From Halomonas sp. A40-4 (GTDB taxonomy: Bacteria; Pseudomonadota; Gammaproteobacteria; Pseudomonadales; Halomonadaceae): 64,000 nt of DNA. Made by a program: the position numbers and the translations under genes. Shown here one piece after another: positions 1-9,178 of the stretch (positions are counted from its first letter, which is position 1; each line of letters opens with the position of its first letter). The notes under the pieces were generated by a model that was not told the origin of the DNA, made no database searches, and saw only the letters and a program-made list of their open reading frames with translations. The stretch covers positions 1,488,001 to 1,552,000 of the forward strand of contig NZ_CP065230.1 in the NCBI RefSeq assembly GCF_015767635.1, given 5' to 3'.

Positions 1-600
1 CTGCCAAGCGAGACTGAATTGATGCTCCACCATTTGCTGCAAGTAGTGTACGGCTTCAAGCTGGGGCTCAATTGACGGTATGGCGTCGATCTTCAGAGGA
101 TGACTGGCCCGCGCAAAACTGTCGGTCCATTCGTCAGAGTCAAAAATGGCATTCCAACTGACATAGGGAAGTTGCGCTGTTTTGGTACCCACCAGCTTGT
201 TCAGTCGTTCACGGTTTTCTGAGCTCAGCGTTTCAGGAACATCGCTTGTCCAGCATAATGTTAAACGTTGCCACAGCGTTCGTTCATAAAGCCATTGCTG
301 GCTGGGGGGAGCGACTTTGCCCAGTTGATTATTGCGGGCGGCTACCAGGGATGTGATCTCGCATTCGCGTAAGGCATAGACGTTGAGCATTGAGTCGCGG
401 GTTTCGTCGATGTCGAACAGGCGTGCTTCACGAGCCGGAAATGCACCGATATTAGGTGGTGAGCGCGTCTCGACAGGCCTGTCTGCCAGTGCGCTTTCAA
501 GCTGCTGGTGGTAAGCCTCCCAAGGCGCCTCGGCTTGATGTGGGTCTGTGCAGCCGAGCAGCGTCAAGGGCAACACCCATATACAGTTAAAGCGTTTCAT
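1..600 (-). CDS. DUF3080-family lipoprotein (3' end outside window)
   Basis: The gene starts at 600 and runs off the left edge; 200 codons are visible. The protein begins with a lipoprotein signal peptide (MKRFNCIWVLPLTLLGC, lipobox LLGC, acylated Cys17), so it should be a membrane-anchored periplasmic lipoprotein. The following LNVYALRECEITSLVAARN segment and a Trp/Arg-rich WLYERTLWQRL segment resemble the DUF3080 family, which has no established function. Its ATG overlaps the stop of the upstream MATE gene as ATGA, which suggests translational coupling in one operon. The family assignment is from memory of the motif, so moderately sure. Confidence 0.75.
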   Translation of the reverse strand, partial: MKRFNCIWVLPLTLLGCTDPHQAEAPWEAYHQQLESALADRPVETRSPPNIGAFPAREARLFDIDETRDSMLNVYALRECEITSLVAARNNQLGKVAPPSQQWLYERTLWQRLTLCWTSDVPETLSSENRERLNKLVGTKTAQLPYVSWNAIFDSDEWTDSFARASHPLKIDAIPSIEPQLEAVHYLQQMVEHQFSLAWQ

Positions 601-2036
601 GCTGACTCCTTGATAGCAGAGGTGCGTCGGCTTATAACGTGCAGCCGCCAAGCCAGAAGGAAGGCAGCGGTGCTCAAGCCCGCAATCAAGCCGATCCAGT
701 AGCCATGCACACCCAGCGGGCCAAGGACATTGCCGAGTCCTCGTGTGCCCAGCCAGTGACCCCCGCCAAGGCCCACCAGCCAATATGACAATACCGTAAT
801 GGCCATGACGATCCGCGTATCTTTATAACCTCTAAGGGCGCCCGCCAGATTCACCTGAAGCGAATCGGAGAGCTGGAAAATAGCCGCCAGGGCAATAATC
901 GAGAGCGCCAGTGTCTGTATGGCTTGATTGGAAGTGTAGAGTGCAATGACAGGAGCGGCCGTTATCCATAGCAACAGGCTATTTAATGCGGCGACAATGA
1001 CGCTGATAATAATACCGTTCCAGGCCACACGGCGGGCATGCGACATGAGTTGTTTGCCTAGCGTATTACCGACACGGACGGTTAGCGCCATGCTGAGCGA
1101 CATGGGGAGCATAAATAGAATGGTGGTGTAACTAAGAGCGATCTGGTGAGCGCCGACGGTGACTTCGCCAAAGCTGGCGATAAATAATGCAATTAGCGTG
1201 AAAAGGGTAACTTCGACGAAAATGGCCACGCCAATAGGGACACCGACCACCAGCAGTTCCTGGATGCCATGCCTATTGGGAAGCGATAAGCGCTGCCACA
1301 ATGAGATGCCGTGATAGTGATCGGTGTAGTGGGTGTAAAGGCTCATCGCGATCGCCATGGTCCACATGGACAGCGCGGTGGCGATACCGCATCCCAGCGC
1401 GCCCAGGGCAGGCAGTTGCTGTACTGTATCAGGTAACCATGGCCCTAGCAGGCTGACCAAGCCGTCGCCACCGTTAATCAGTAGATAGTTGGCAGGTATG
1501 TTGACAGCTAAGCCAACCAGGCTGATCCATAGGGCAGGCCGGGTATGGTTCATGCCATCCGAAAAAGCCCTGAGCGCCTGGAAAAGGGCGATGCCCGGCA
1601 TGCCAAAGGCGACGGCGGCAAGATACGCAGCGGAGGAGTGTGCCACCTGCGTCGGCACTTCCATCAACTCGAAAATGGGCAGTACGCTTACCCAAAGCAG
1701 CATTGCCGCCAAAAGCCCCAGTACGATGGCAACCCAAAGTCCCTGGTGCACCGCTGGGCGAATAGCGTTGTGGCGCTGTCCGCCCAGCAGGTGCGCGACG
1801 ATGGGCGTAAGCCCCATTAGTGTGCCGGTCATGAACAGCATTAACGGCATCCACAGACTGGACCCCACCGAGACAGCAGCCAGCGCAGTGGCATCATGGC
1901 GACCTGTCATGATGACATCGACCACGCTCATCCCCGCCTGGGCCAACTGAGCGCCACAGATGGGAAGAGCCAGACGAACAAGTTGGCGCGTTTCAAGCCA
2001 GTCGACCGGACTGAATTTTTCCAACACACGACCCAC
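597..2036 (-). CDS. MATE family multidrug efflux transporter (NorM-like)
   Basis: A 479-residue inner-membrane protein with about twelve hydrophobic segments, the usual length for MATE antiporters, which expel cationic drugs or metabolites in exchange for Na+ or H+. The N-terminal half shows the typical LALPICGAQLAQAGMSVVDVIMTG segment that opens NorM-type proteins, and the ALRGYKDTR loop near residue 410 is characteristic of the second half. It is divergent from epmC across an 85-bp gap and is followed with a 4-bp ATGA overlap by the DUF3080 lipoprotein. The substrate cannot be read from the sequence. Confidence 0.9.
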   Translation of the reverse strand: MGRVLEKFSPVDWLETRQLVRLALPICGAQLAQAGMSVVDVIMTGRHDATALAAVSVGSSLWMPLMLFMTGTLMGLTPIVAHLLGGQRHNAIRPAVHQGLWVAIVLGLLAAMLLWVSVLPIFELMEVPTQVAHSSAAYLAAVAFGMPGIALFQALRAFSDGMNHTRPALWISLVGLAVNIPANYLLINGGDGLVSLLGPWLPDTVQQLPALGALGCGIATALSMWTMAIAMSLYTHYTDHYHGISLWQRLSLPNRHGIQELLVVGVPIGVAIFVEVTLFTLIALFIASFGEVTVGAHQIALSYTTILFMLPMSLSMALTVRVGNTLGKQLMSHARRVAWNGIIISVIVAALNSLLLWITAAPVIALYTSNQAIQTLALSIIALAAIFQLSDSLQVNLAGALRGYKDTRIVMAITVLSYWLVGLGGGHWLGTRGLGNVLGPLGVHGYWIGLIAGLSTAAFLLAWRLHVISRRTSAIKESA

Positions 2037-2121
2037 GGGTTAACTCCTGAGCAAAGCGGCCCTCAAAGCTCGCTAGATTAGCAGGTATACTGAGCAAAAT
2101 TATGCTGCAGATGAGGCTAAT

Positions 2122-2706
2122 GTGAGTAACACCCAACCGCAATGGACGCTCGACGACGTGATGGCATTATTTGATGGCGTCTTTTTCGAACGTTACCAAA
2201 CCCGCTTGGTAAAAGGTGACGAGGAGCCCCTTTATCGACCGGCCGATGACAAGACGCCTTATCATCAAATTATTTTTGCTCATGGTTTTTTTGCCAGTGC
2301 GTTACACGAAATCAGTCATTGGTGTATTGCAGGCGCCGAGCGGCGACAAAAAGAAGACTATGGTTACTGGTATTTGCCTGATGGCCGGGACGCTGAACAA
2401 CAGCGGGCGTTTGAGCAGTCTGAGGTAGGCCCACAAGCGCTGGAGTCGCTGTTTGCCGAGGCGTGTAGACGTGAATTTCATGTCAGCGTCGATAACCTGG
2501 GTGGCGATGCCGCGGTTGACCGTGAGGCATTTGCCGAAAAAGTGTCCCAGCGTGCCGCACGCTACAAGGAAGAAGGCCTGCCAGTGCGCGCCAACGCCTT
2601 TGCTTGTGCGTTGGCGCGTTATTATCGCCATCAGGGTACGTTAACCGAGGCCGTGGCCCATGGACATGCCGTGCTGGACCAAGCGGACTCAATGGCGAGC
2701 GCTTAA
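2122..2706 (+). CDS. epmC: Elongation factor P hydroxylase EpmC
   Basis: EpmC (YfcM) hydroxylates the beta-lysylated lysine of elongation factor P, the last step of the EpmA-EpmB-EpmC pathway. The protein has the family's block FAHGFFASALHEISHWCIAG (residues about 53-72), with the HEISH metal-binding motif, and then GYWYLPDGRD. Length (194 aa) is close to the E. coli protein. The start is GTG; an ATG two bases earlier is immediately followed by a stop in its own frame. Its TAA overlaps the stop of the convergent neighbour by two bases. EF-P, epmA and epmB are not in this window. Confidence 0.93.
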   Translation: MSNTQPQWTLDDVMALFDGVFFERYQTRLVKGDEEPLYRPADDKTPYHQIIFAHGFFASALHEISHWCIAGAERRQKEDYGYWYLPDGRDAEQQRAFEQSEVGPQALESLFAEACRREFHVSVDNLGGDAAVDREAFAEKVSQRAARYKEEGLPVRANAFACALARYYRHQGTLTEAVAHGHAVLDQADSMASA

Positions 2707-3182
2707 TCGTCCTCGGTCAGCCTCTGATGCAAAGACAGCATGACCTCCAATTCATGCTCGGGCCGCATGGGTTCCAGCCCCAGCTCGCTGAACGTTTCTC
2801 GGCGCTGGCGGTGCCATTCGCCAGGCGTAATGGAAGGATAGAGCGCCGATGCCGGCGCCAGCTCCACAAAAGGGTCCAGTCCATAGGTGTCGAAGAGGCG
2901 TGCCAGAGCGGCTTCGTCATCGCCGTTATCGCTGGTATATAGCGTCGTGGAAAAGTGGTCGTTCTCAAGCTCACGGATCACTTCAAGGGGGCTGACCCCC
3001 AGGCTCTCCAGCTCTTCGATGCTGTAGGCACCCATGGCATTGGTATCTTCCTTGATCCAGCTATCGTCCGGGTGAATCAATGTCTGTTTAACTCGACCAT
3101 CGGTTAGCGACCAGGCAATGGCTAAGGGGAGGCCATCATCTTCACCGGTCTCAATGGCAATAAACCCTGGATAATCGGCCAC
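2703..3182 (-). CDS. DnaQ-like fold protein, probably without nuclease activity
   Basis: A 159-residue protein I cannot name. The first residues (PGFIAIETGEDDGLPLAIAWSLTDG) match the opening strand pair of DEDD 3'-5' exonucleases, where the family has FIDxE followed by P..IGW...DG. Here the first catalytic Asp is Ala (AIE), while the Glu is kept. A central LYTSDNGDDEAALARLF resembles the second motif of such enzymes. I infer a DEDD-fold protein of altered or lost activity. It lies one base after tatD (its ATG at 3180-3182 follows the tatD stop at 3184-3186 on the minus strand), so the two are probably one transcript, and it is tail-to-tail with epmC. Confidence 0.6.
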   Translation of the reverse strand: MADYPGFIAIETGEDDGLPLAIAWSLTDGRVKQTLIHPDDSWIKEDTNAMGAYSIEELESLGVSPLEVIRELENDHFSTTLYTSDNGDDEAALARLFDTYGLDPFVELAPASALYPSITPGEWHRQRRETFSELGLEPMRPEHELEVMLSLHQRLTEDD

Positions 3183-3183
3183 G

Positions 3184-4047
3184 CTAGTACTCCTTTAAAG
3201 ATTCCGTGGGAAGGCGGAAAAAACGTTGGGCGGTCTGTGTGGTGGCAGCCCCCATGTCAGCCTCGCTGATGCCTCGGGACTCGGCAATTTCCCTGACAAT
3301 CCATGGCAGCAGGGCAGGTTCGTGGCGGCGCCCTTTAAGTTTTGCCGGCAGGTTACGCGGCAGCAAATAGGGGCAATCGGTTTCCACCATCAGCCGGTCA
3401 AGCGGTATCTCACCCACCAAGGGGCGTAGATGATGGCCGCGCCGCTCGTCACAAATCCAGCCCGTCAGGCCTATATGCAAGTCTAGATCGAGATAGCCAA
3501 ATAGCGTATCGCGGTCGGCGGTAAAACAATGCACCACGGCCTGGCTGATTTCATCACGCCAGGCATGCAGCATCTCGCGCATTCGGTGGCCGGCGTCCCG
3601 CTCATGCAGAAACAGCGGTAAACCGCTCTCAGCCGCCAGAGCAAGCTGTGCTTCAAACGCATGCTCCTGTTCACGGGGTGTCGAGAAATTGCGATTGAAA
3701 TCAAGCCCGCATTCACCCACGGCAACAACTTCCGGCCTTGCATGCAGCCTGGCCATTTCACCCGCTATCGCGTTATTCCACTGGCTTGCATCGTGGGGGT
3801 GTATCCCGGCGGTGGCGTAGAGGCCGGGAAAACGCTGCGCGAGTGAAACAGCCTGCTCGGCGTGCTCAATGTCGGTGCCGGTAACGATCATTGTGGTTAC
3901 CTGGGCTGCCTGCGCCCGTTGAATGACGGCTTCCAGGTCCCGCCCAAAGCTTTCATGGGTCAGGTTGGCCCCGATATCAACCAGCTGCGCGCTCGGACGG
4001 AACTGCAGTGCGTCGGGTAAAAAATCATCGATATAAGCGGTTCCCAA
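3184..4047 (-). CDS. tatD: TatD family metal-dependent DNase
   Basis: TatD enzymes are TIM-barrel, Mg2+-dependent 3'-5' exonucleases acting on single-stranded DNA and RNA, with a role in oxidative DNA damage. The sequence shows LVDIGANLTHESF (the TatD form, lacking the HxH seen in YcfH/YjjV relatives), GIHPHDA, the catalytic Glu in GECGLDF, His in PLFLHERDA and VVHCFTA, and Asp in VETDCPYL. The start taken is TTG at 4047 because an AGGGGAG Shine-Dalgarno lies six bases upstream; no ATG fits. It precedes the DnaQ-like gene by one base. Length 287 aa is about 25 residues longer than E. coli TatD at the N-terminus. Confidence 0.9.
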   Translation of the reverse strand: MGTAYIDDFLPDALQFRPSAQLVDIGANLTHESFGRDLEAVIQRAQAAQVTTMIVTGTDIEHAEQAVSLAQRFPGLYATAGIHPHDASQWNNAIAGEMARLHARPEVVAVGECGLDFNRNFSTPREQEHAFEAQLALAAESGLPLFLHERDAGHRMREMLHAWRDEISQAVVHCFTADRDTLFGYLDLDLHIGLTGWICDERRGHHLRPLVGEIPLDRLMVETDCPYLLPRNLPAKLKGRRHEPALLPWIVREIAESRGISEADMGAATTQTAQRFFRLPTESLKEY

Positions 4048-4207
4048 GCGGTACTCCCCTTAAGTCGTAAATGGACCATTGTAACGCCACGCGTCAGCTG
4101 ACGGCTATCGGTGGTTCGAGGCATAAGGAATTTGTGCCTTATTAACGTTGTCCGCCCAGTCCGCGCATGCGTTACACTGTGCGCCTCATAATGAAGGAGG
4201 ACACTGC

Positions 4208-6124
4208 GTGACCCTGTTACGACTTGAACAGCTGCAACTTGCCTACGGCACCCAGGTACTTCTCGACCGCGCCGATCTCACGGTTGAGAGAGGCGAGCGG
4301 CTGGCGCTAGTCGGTCGCAATGGCACCGGTAAGTCTACCTTGCTGAAATTGGTCGCCGGCGATATCCAGGCTGATGACGGCTCAATCTGGCGGGCACCTG
4401 GCTTGAAGATTGGCGTGTTGGCCCAGGAGCTGCCCGACTCTTCCGGCATGACGATTTTTGACATGGTGGCGCAAGGGCTGCCAGAGGCCGGAGAGTTACT
4501 GTCAGAATACCAGCATTTGATCAATGACCCTGATCCCGACATGAACCGCATGGCCACCTTGCAAACCCGCCTGGAAGCGATTGATGGCTGGTCGTTCCAT
4601 CAGCAGATTGACGTGGTGCTGACGCGCTTGGGGCTGCCTCCGGAAGCCGAGATGAGCGCACTTTCCGGTGGCTGGCGGCGCCGCGTCGCATTGGCCCGGG
4701 CGTTGGTTGCCCAGCCTGACCTGCTGCTGCTTGACGAGCCGACCAACCACCTGGATCTGGACACCATCGCCTGGCTGGAAGAGCAGTTGCTAGCGTTTAA
4801 CGGCGCGGTGTTGCTGATTACCCACGACCGGGCATTCCTCTCCAAGCTGGCGACCCATATTCTGGAATTGGATCGTGGCAAGCTTGGGCGCTATCCCGGT
4901 GACTATGCTGAGTACCAGGCGCGTAAACAGCACGAACTGGAGGTCGAAGCGCGGGAAAACGCCGAGTTCGATAAAAAGCTGGCGCAGGAAGAAGTCTGGA
5001 TTCGTCAGGGCATCAAGGCACGCCGGACGCGTAACGAAGGCCGGGTCAGGGCGCTTGAGGCGATGCGCAGCGAGCGCAGTCAGCGCCGTGAGCGTCAGGG
5101 AACGGCCAATCTGTCGGTGGATAGCGGAGAAAGGACCGGCAAGCGCGTCGTCAAGCTGAAAGGCGTCAGTCAGCGGTTCGGCGATGACACCATCATCCGC
5201 GACTTGAACCTTGAGGTGATGCGCGGCGATCGAATTGGCTTTCTGGGGCGTAACGGGGCCGGCAAAACAACGCTGCTCAAGATATTGTTAGGCGAGATTG
5301 AGCCCACAGAAGGTACTGTTCAGTTGGGCACCAACCTTAAGGTGGCTTACTTTGACCAGCTTCGCGCAGGACTTGAGCTGGAGAAAACGGTCTACGATAA
5401 CGTGGCGCAAGGGAGTGATCGGGTCAGTGTCGGTGGCAAAGACCGCCATGTCATGAGCTATCTCCAGGATTTCCTGTTCACGCCTGACCGCGTACGTCAG
5501 CCGGTAAAAGCACTCTCGGGTGGTGAGTCAAATCGGCTGTTGCTGGCCAAGCTGTTCACCCAGCCGGCCAATGTGCTGGTGCTCGATGAGCCAACCAACG
5601 ACCTGGATATGGAAACCCTGGAGCTGCTTGAAGAGCTGCTGCTGAATTTCGAAGGAACACTGCTGTTGGTGTCCCATGACCGAACCTTTATGGATAACGT
5701 GGTCACCAGTATGCTGGCGTTCGAAGGTGAGGGCGTGGTTCGCGAATACGTCGGCGGCTATACCGACTGGATTCGGCAGGGCGGCAAATTGCCACCTGCT
5801 CCCTGGGAAGGGGCGGCAAGGCAGAACACTGAACCGACTGCAACGGCGGCTAAAGAAAAGCACAGCGCAACCGCTGCTCCGGCGCAAAAGCCAGTCAAGC
5901 TTTCCTATAAGCTACAGCGTGAACTTGATGCGTTACCTGCCGAGATAGAGCGGTTGGAGAACGATGTGGAAGCACTGGAACAGGAAGCCGCCGACCCGGC
6001 ATTCTACCAGCAGGACGCTAGCGACGTGACGACCAAGCTGCAGGCGTTAGAGCAGACGCAGCAAGCGCTAGATGCGGCCATGGAACGCTGGATGTCACTG
6101 GAAGCGATGGCCAACGGTGAATAA
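4208..6124 (+). CDS. uup: ABC-F ATPase Uup
   Basis: Cytoplasmic ABC-F protein that acts on the ribosome and, in E. coli, affects precise excision of transposons. Two ATPase domains are visible: Walker A GRNGTGKST (about residues 36-44) with signature LSGGWRRR, and GRNGAGKTT with LSGGESNR, each followed by a LLLDEPTNHLDL or LVLDEPTNDLDM Walker B. An arginine-rich linker lies between them and the C-terminus is a predicted coiled coil after an Ala/Thr/Glu-rich hinge, as in Uup. The start is GTG at 4208: AAGGAGG at 4194-4200 is seven bases upstream, and the resulting 638 residues match the E. coli length. An in-frame TTG at 4148 has no such site. Confidence 0.93.
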   Translation: MTLLRLEQLQLAYGTQVLLDRADLTVERGERLALVGRNGTGKSTLLKLVAGDIQADDGSIWRAPGLKIGVLAQELPDSSGMTIFDMVAQGLPEAGELLSEYQHLINDPDPDMNRMATLQTRLEAIDGWSFHQQIDVVLTRLGLPPEAEMSALSGGWRRRVALARALVAQPDLLLLDEPTNHLDLDTIAWLEEQLLAFNGAVLLITHDRAFLSKLATHILELDRGKLGRYPGDYAEYQARKQHELEVEARENAEFDKKLAQEEVWIRQGIKARRTRNEGRVRALEAMRSERSQRRERQGTANLSVDSGERTGKRVVKLKGVSQRFGDDTIIRDLNLEVMRGDRIGFLGRNGAGKTTLLKILLGEIEPTEGTVQLGTNLKVAYFDQLRAGLELEKTVYDNVAQGSDRVSVGGKDRHVMSYLQDFLFTPDRVRQPVKALSGGESNRLLLAKLFTQPANVLVLDEPTNDLDMETLELLEELLLNFEGTLLLVSHDRTFMDNVVTSMLAFEGEGVVREYVGGYTDWIRQGGKLPPAPWEGAARQNTEPTATAAKEKHSATAAPAQKPVKLSYKLQRELDALPAEIERLENDVEALEQEAADPAFYQQDASDVTTKLQALEQTQQALDAAMERWMSLEAMANGE

Positions 6125-6135
6125 TCAGCCTGCTG

Positions 6136-6160
6136 AGGGTGCCGGCATCACCGGCACCTT
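6136..6160. terminator. Hairpin between convergent uup and uspA
   Basis: A 10-bp stem (AGGGTGCCGG paired with CCGGCACCTT, one G-T pair) with a five-base loop lies between two gene ends. There is no clear T-run, so termination strength is uncertain. Confidence 0.5.
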
Positions 6161-6175
6161 CAAACGCATAAGGCA

Positions 6176-6628
6176 TTATTCGTCGCTTTCTTCACCTTTT
6201 TTACCTACGCGAACCGCCAGTACGTCGCACTGTGCGCCGTGCAGTACGCCGGTAGAGGTGGAGCCAAGCAACAGGGCAAACCCATGGCGTCCGTGAGAGC
6301 CGACGACAATCAAGTCAACGCCGTGCTCTTCAGCAAAGCGATGGATTTCAGTATCCGGCATACCGACCACCACGTGTTGATCTGCCTCGGCAATGTGGGG
6401 AGCCGCTATGTCGGCCAGGCGTTTCTTGGCGTGATCGTCAAGCTGGTCCTGAATGCTGGTCAAATCCATCGGGATATCGCCGCCGTAAGCAAATCCCAGG
6501 GGTTCAAGCGTGTGCATGATAGAAATTTTGGCGCGGTCATTACGCTCGGCAATCGCGATGGCCCGATCCAGAATTTTCTTAGAGTCTTTGGTCAAGTCGA
6601 CGGCAACCAGAATATGGTGATAGCTCAT
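6176..6628 (-). CDS. Universal stress protein, UspA family
   Basis: A 150-residue cytoplasmic protein with the full Usp fold. It begins with YHHILVAVDLTKDS (strand 1 and the Asp that contacts nucleotide) and ends with the nucleotide-binding loop GSHGRHGFALLLGST and CDVLAVRV. The loop is G-2x-G-8x-G-S, one residue shorter than the ATP-binding consensus G-2x-G-9x-G-S/T, so nucleotide binding is possible but not certain. Such proteins are induced in starvation and stress. It is transcribed toward uup and has a short AGGAGATA ribosome site before ATG. Confidence 0.88.
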   Translation of the reverse strand: MSYHHILVAVDLTKDSKKILDRAIAIAERNDRAKISIMHTLEPLGFAYGGDIPMDLTSIQDQLDDHAKKRLADIAAPHIAEADQHVVVGMPDTEIHRFAEEHGVDLIVVGSHGRHGFALLLGSTSTGVLHGAQCDVLAVRVGKKGEESDE

Positions 6629-6774
6629 GGCCTATCTCCTCAGTGAGTAACAAGCAGTCTTCTGTATCTAATGCTCTCTACTTTAAGTGGCGTGCCTCAT
6701 CTTAACAACGACCTGGATCATGGTTTTTATGCACTCTCCATTCAAGTGTGGCTCAGTTTGAAGGAAATGTAGAA

Positions 6775-7308
6775 ATGGAATGGTTGATTATTGTGTTTAT
6801 CATGCTGTTTGTCTTGGCGCCGGTGATGTGGCTAAAACCGAGCCCACGACAAAAGAGAACCATGGCCATGCGCCTGCACGCCAGCCGAAAAGGGGTAACG
6901 ATCAAGCAGCAAAAGCCACCGCTTCATGGGTTCAGAGGCACCATGCCTGCTTACCGCTGGTACTACCCCCAGCAGCAACCCGGGCCTGATTTCGTGCTCG
7001 TCCGCGACCAGCACGCCAGCCAGGAACTCGAGCCCTACCATGCAGGGTGGCGCTGGCGCATAGCACCACTAAGGCCCATTCCCGGTGCTGCTGAAGCGCC
7101 ACTTAAAGCGCTGCTGGAACGCCTGCCACTGGATGCGCTGGTGCTTGAGTCAACGCCCAATTCACTGACGCTGTGGTGGTGGGAATCGCAGAATGCCGCG
7201 CGCTTTGATACCTATCTGGATGATTTTAATCAGCTACGCGATCAAATGTCGGGCCAGGCAGATAGCCTTCCTCAAGAACCACCCTCATCAGGAAGCCGCT
7301 TCCTGTAG
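6775..7308 (+). CDS. Small single-span membrane protein
   Basis: A 177-residue protein beginning with one hydrophobic helix (MEWLIIVFIMLFVLAPVMWL), followed by a basic segment (PRQKRTMAMRLHASRKG) that should stay in the cytoplasm, and a soluble Trp-rich domain. Related proteins in pseudomonads are often labelled YajC-like from the N-terminal helix alone; I see no evidence for a role in secretion. The ATG at 6775 is chosen over a GTG at 6748 because AAGGAA at 6761-6766 is correctly spaced. Its end overlaps the end of slyA by 21 bp, tail-to-tail. Confidence 0.7.
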   Translation: MEWLIIVFIMLFVLAPVMWLKPSPRQKRTMAMRLHASRKGVTIKQQKPPLHGFRGTMPAYRWYYPQQQPGPDFVLVRDQHASQELEPYHAGWRWRIAPLRPIPGAAEAPLKALLERLPLDALVLESTPNSLTLWWWESQNAARFDTYLDDFNQLRDQMSGQADSLPQEPPSSGSRFL

Positions 7309-7740
7309 ATCGCGCGCCTGAATGGCCAGTCCGTTTTGCTCAATGCGTTCCAGCCATTCACCCAGTTGTTCCAGATCCTCCTCCGAGAGACCTTCGAACA
7401 TTTCTTTGCGGGCTTCCTTTGCCACATTGTCAATCTGTTCAAGCAGTGGCATGGCCGCATCTGTCAGGTGGATACGTTTGCTGCGACGGTCGCTATCGCA
7501 AGCGCGCCGCTCCACCAGGCCCTGGTCTTCGAGCTGACTGAGTGTCCGAACCAAGGAGGGGGCCTCGACACCTATGGCCCGTGCCAAGTCACATTGCGGC
7601 TGGCCGTCGCCCAGGCGCCACAGATGATACAGCGTCACCCAACGCGTTTGTGTGAGGCCAAGCGGCGCCAGGCGGCGATCCAGTATGGAACGCCATAGAT
7701 GGGGCAGGCGAGCAATGCGAAAACCAATTGATGATGCCAT
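7288..7740 (-). CDS. slyA: MarR-family transcriptional regulator SlyA
   Basis: SlyA-type dimeric winged-helix regulator. The protein follows E. coli/Salmonella SlyA block by block: RLWR.ILD.RL near the start, LTQTRWVTLYHL, the recognition helix region AIGVEAPSLVRTLSQLEDQGLVERR, and the wing DRRSKRIHLT. Length is 150 aa against about 145. SlyA antagonises H-NS and controls envelope and stress genes in enterobacteria; targets here are unknown. It stands alone between two convergent or unrelated genes. Confidence 0.88.
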   Translation of the reverse strand: MASSIGFRIARLPHLWRSILDRRLAPLGLTQTRWVTLYHLWRLGDGQPQCDLARAIGVEAPSLVRTLSQLEDQGLVERRACDSDRRSKRIHLTDAAMPLLEQIDNVAKEARKEMFEGLSEEDLEQLGEWLERIEQNGLAIQARDLQEAAS

Positions 7741-7813
7741 GATCTGCTAGTTACCAGTCAAAATGAATAGACGGATTGTCATAATCTCGAGCGATGAATG
7801 CAAGACACGATCA

Positions 7814-8968
7814 CTACTCTGCGTCGGTTTGGTCAACGTCTCGATCACGACCAGGGATAAAGCGCTGAAGATTCAACCTGCTCAAACCCGCCGGCCGAAT
7901 GTCACTATCTGCCATCGTCGCCTTTTCGGTATCTTCGCTGACGGTAAACCGGATCAGGCCTAACCGCTGGCCGCTGTCTGTCATGATATCTACCCGCCAG
8001 CGGCCAGATGGATTCTCGGGGAAGTTCAGCTTGTGGCTCCAGGCTCGGTAACCTTCTTCCCGCCCCCCATTGATATCCAGGTCGACGACGTCCAGCTGTT
8101 CACCATTTTGATGCCACACATGGGAAATCGTTTCACTCAACCCCCGTGGGGCACGAATGGCGGTATACACATAAAGACCGTTTTGCTTAACCGCCTGGGG
8201 GGTCAAGGCAATGGAGCCGCGGGGTTCTCGTTGCTGAATATTGAGGGCCGGTGACAACGCCGTGCCGGTCATCCATAAGCTGGCTGGTGGCACCCAGGCG
8301 CGCCCGAACCAGGCCAGGCCCGCCACTATTAACATCATGGCGAGTAACGGAAACCAGCCGCTGAATGAGCGTTGCCTTAGCAGATGCCAAAAGCTGGGTA
8401 TTGCGACCACTAACATGGTCGCAATGGCCAGTAGCAAACTCTGCCCGGTGGTTAAGTGAAGCATGATCGGCAACGTGACCAGCACCACCAAAAACACGCA
8501 CAGCGCATGGAACATGAAGTAGGCACTGCGCCAGCGCCCAGCAACCTTGTAATACAGAGGATCAATAATCGACAGCACCGCCATGGCCACGACGCAAAGT
8601 GAGAAGAGACTTTGGCCGCTGTTCCATACGGTGGTGATCAAAATAAACGGCAGTGTGAAAAATAGCGTTTCCTGGTGGATCATCTGGGCGATGAACGAGG
8701 CAACGCCTTTGGGTAGGGTGGGATAGCCTCGACGGGCAAGCCAGCGACCGACCAGACTTTCTGAGAGAAGCAACAGCCAGGCGAACAAAAGCCCCAATGC
8801 CAGCGCTGCACCCAGCCATTGCTGGCGATCCACAAGAAAGAAACTGCCCAGGCCAGCCGCAAAGGCTAAAGGGGGCCACAGCCAGCTCCATGGTTTTAAA
8901 CGAACGACGAGTCGTTCCACAAATGATTGCAAAGCGGCGATGCGCGCCTGTGTGAGCAGCGTGCCCAT
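7814..8968 (-). CDS. DUF5924/DUF2914 membrane protein
   Basis: A 384-residue inner-membrane protein. The N-terminal 230 residues carry about seven hydrophobic segments, with the conserved-looking QETLFFTLPFILITT and SIIDPLYY. After the last helix comes a soluble domain of about 130 residues containing HVWHQNGEQLDVVDLDINGGREEGYRAWS and WRVDIMTDSGQRLG, the pattern of the DUF2914 domain. The function of the family is unknown. The gene is divergent from fadB across about 210 bp and is not obviously in an operon. Confidence 0.75.
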   Translation of the reverse strand: MGTLLTQARIAALQSFVERLVVRLKPWSWLWPPLAFAAGLGSFFLVDRQQWLGAALALGLLFAWLLLLSESLVGRWLARRGYPTLPKGVASFIAQMIHQETLFFTLPFILITTVWNSGQSLFSLCVVAMAVLSIIDPLYYKVAGRWRSAYFMFHALCVFLVVLVTLPIMLHLTTGQSLLLAIATMLVVAIPSFWHLLRQRSFSGWFPLLAMMLIVAGLAWFGRAWVPPASLWMTGTALSPALNIQQREPRGSIALTPQAVKQNGLYVYTAIRAPRGLSETISHVWHQNGEQLDVVDLDINGGREEGYRAWSHKLNFPENPSGRWRVDIMTDSGQRLGLIRFTVSEDTEKATMADSDIRPAGLSRLNLQRFIPGRDRDVDQTDAE

Positions 8969-9178
8969 ATAAAATAACCCGGATGATCAACGAGCCGTGA
9001 TCCTAACAGTCCGAACGCCCGGCGGGGAGCGCTGGTCGAAGAAGTTTATAGAATTAGCCAAAAGTCAGGGCTTGACGTTCTTGGGTAACTCAACCAAGCT
9101 TACGCAATCAAACGACCGTATGAAATGCGAGGTGCGTCCCGTTGATTGGGACCACCCGAACTTGTGGAGAGAGCGCGG

